This document shows, in pieces, positions 13,524-13,845 of a stretch of DNA of 13,845 nucleotides. The stretch is from Nitrososphaera sp. UBA210 (GTDB lineage: Archaea; Thermoproteota; Nitrososphaeria; Nitrososphaerales; Nitrososphaeraceae). The translations under genes and the position numbers were made by a program. A model generated the notes under the pieces. It had not been told where the DNA came from. It did not search any database and saw only the letters and a list, made by a program, of their open reading frames with translations. How positions within the stretch are numbered: the stretch's first letter is position 1; each line of letters begins with the position of its first letter. The stretch lies in contig DADA01000081.1 of NCBI GenBank assembly GCA_002494895.1, positions 1 to 13,845 on the forward strand. Direction: 5' to 3'.

Positions 13524-13845
13524 TAGCCCGAATCCATCATGAATACCTTGGTTTCTTCCTCCTTTGACGGGCTAGTCTTGTCTGGAGGCTTTACCTTGGT
13601 CCCTGCCAAGTTCACGATGACGACATCCCTGCCAAAAGTCGAGTCAATCGTCATTTCAACGCTCCCAGTCAACCATGCGTCGTCGTGTGCATGATCTAAT
13701 ATCACTCGCTCTATCGGTATTATCACTTTACTCACACGGATAACGTTGTCAATCCCGTTCGCTATCTTGATCCTTGCATGCGCCTCCTGGTACTTTGATG
13801 GCTTGACTCCTTCCGCGGCTGTGCTGATGTCAGTTTCGATATACC
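13520..13845 (-). CDS. C-terminal part of an unrecognised protein, running off the right edge
   Basis: The minus frame is open from the window edge to TAG at 13520-13522, giving at least 108 residues. A GTG at 13735 is in frame, but the codons before it look coding too (SKYQEAHARIKIANGID), so the gene probably starts outside the window. The visible part has a mixed strand pattern (VSKVIIPIERVIL, TGSVEMTIDSTFGRDVVIVN) and a Lys/Pro/Ser/Glu-rich tail (KPPDKTSPSKEEE) typical of a flexible C-terminus. There is no membrane segment and no cysteine. The family is not recognised. It ends within the last codons of the nitroreductase on the opposite strand. Confidence 0.6.
   Translation of the reverse strand, partial: YIETDISTAAEGVKPSKYQEAHARIKIANGIDNVIRVSKVIIPIERVILDHAHDDAWLTGSVEMTIDSTFGRDVVIVNLAGTKVKPPDKTSPSKEEETKVFMMDSGY

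Noticed and set aside
1..13845. tRNA, rRNA, CRISPR repeats, insertion-sequence ends and attachment-site duplications
   Set aside because: Scanned by eye in the gene gaps. No T-loop-like GTTCGANTC in a tRNA context, no spaced repeats, and no transposase or terminal repeats were seen. Faint cases could be missed without tools.

Overview
The window looks like chromosomal DNA of a soil-type ammonia-oxidising archaeon (Thaumarchaeota/Nitrososphaerota, Nitrososphaera-like). This is inference. Its support is the archaeal promoter layout (TATA-like boxes about 26-29 nt before many start codons, with little or no leader), a bacterial/eukaryotic-style HMG-CoA synthase beside an ACT-domain threonine dehydratase, a C-terminal PEF-type surface anchor, several exported proteins that resemble thaumarchaeal lineage-specific families, and roughly balanced base composition. 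I saw no rRNA, tRNA, CRISPR array or intact mobile element.

Layout, left to right. Positions 1-2270 hold three genes for exported or membrane-anchored proteins: a left-edge fragment, a sialidase-like Asp-box beta-propeller and a small anchored protein. Positions 2278-2820 are a scar carrying two minus-strand remnants. One is a piece of an N6-adenine DNA methyltransferase with its NPPY motif; the other is a possible winged-helix protein. Together they suggest a decayed restriction-modification locus. Positions 2967-4495 hold a YkgJ-type cysteine-cluster protein facing a minus-strand pair: a Mn-type superoxide dismutase followed by a 42-aa C2H2 zinc-finger protein not found by length-limited gene calling. 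Positions 4574-7718 hold two large exported proteins diverging from one 65-bp promoter region. The second has a PEF-type anchor and is coupled to a small soluble protein of unknown role.

Positions 7719-8228 contain a structured intergenic stretch (possible small RNA) and a small Thaumarchaeota-type protein. Positions 8443-11128 hold HMG-CoA synthase (mevalonate route to archaeal lipids) and threonine dehydratase, which overlap tail to tail by 8 nt. Positions 11162-12092 hold a DUF6438-type membrane-anchored protein split by a +1 frameshift. Positions 12139-13845 hold a DUF2024 protein, a small conserved-looking 60-aa protein, an FMN nitroreductase, and the C-terminal part of an unrecognised gene that runs off the right edge.

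Genes are mostly single units in alternating directions rather than one operon. Themes are the cell surface, redox/metal proteins (SOD, cysteine cluster, zinc finger, nitroreductase, DUF2024) and housekeeping metabolism. I did not find a complete new defence or mobile system. The observations most worth checking are the SOD/zinc-finger pair, the restriction-modification scar, the frameshifted DUF6438 gene and the folded intergenic segment at 7717-7801.
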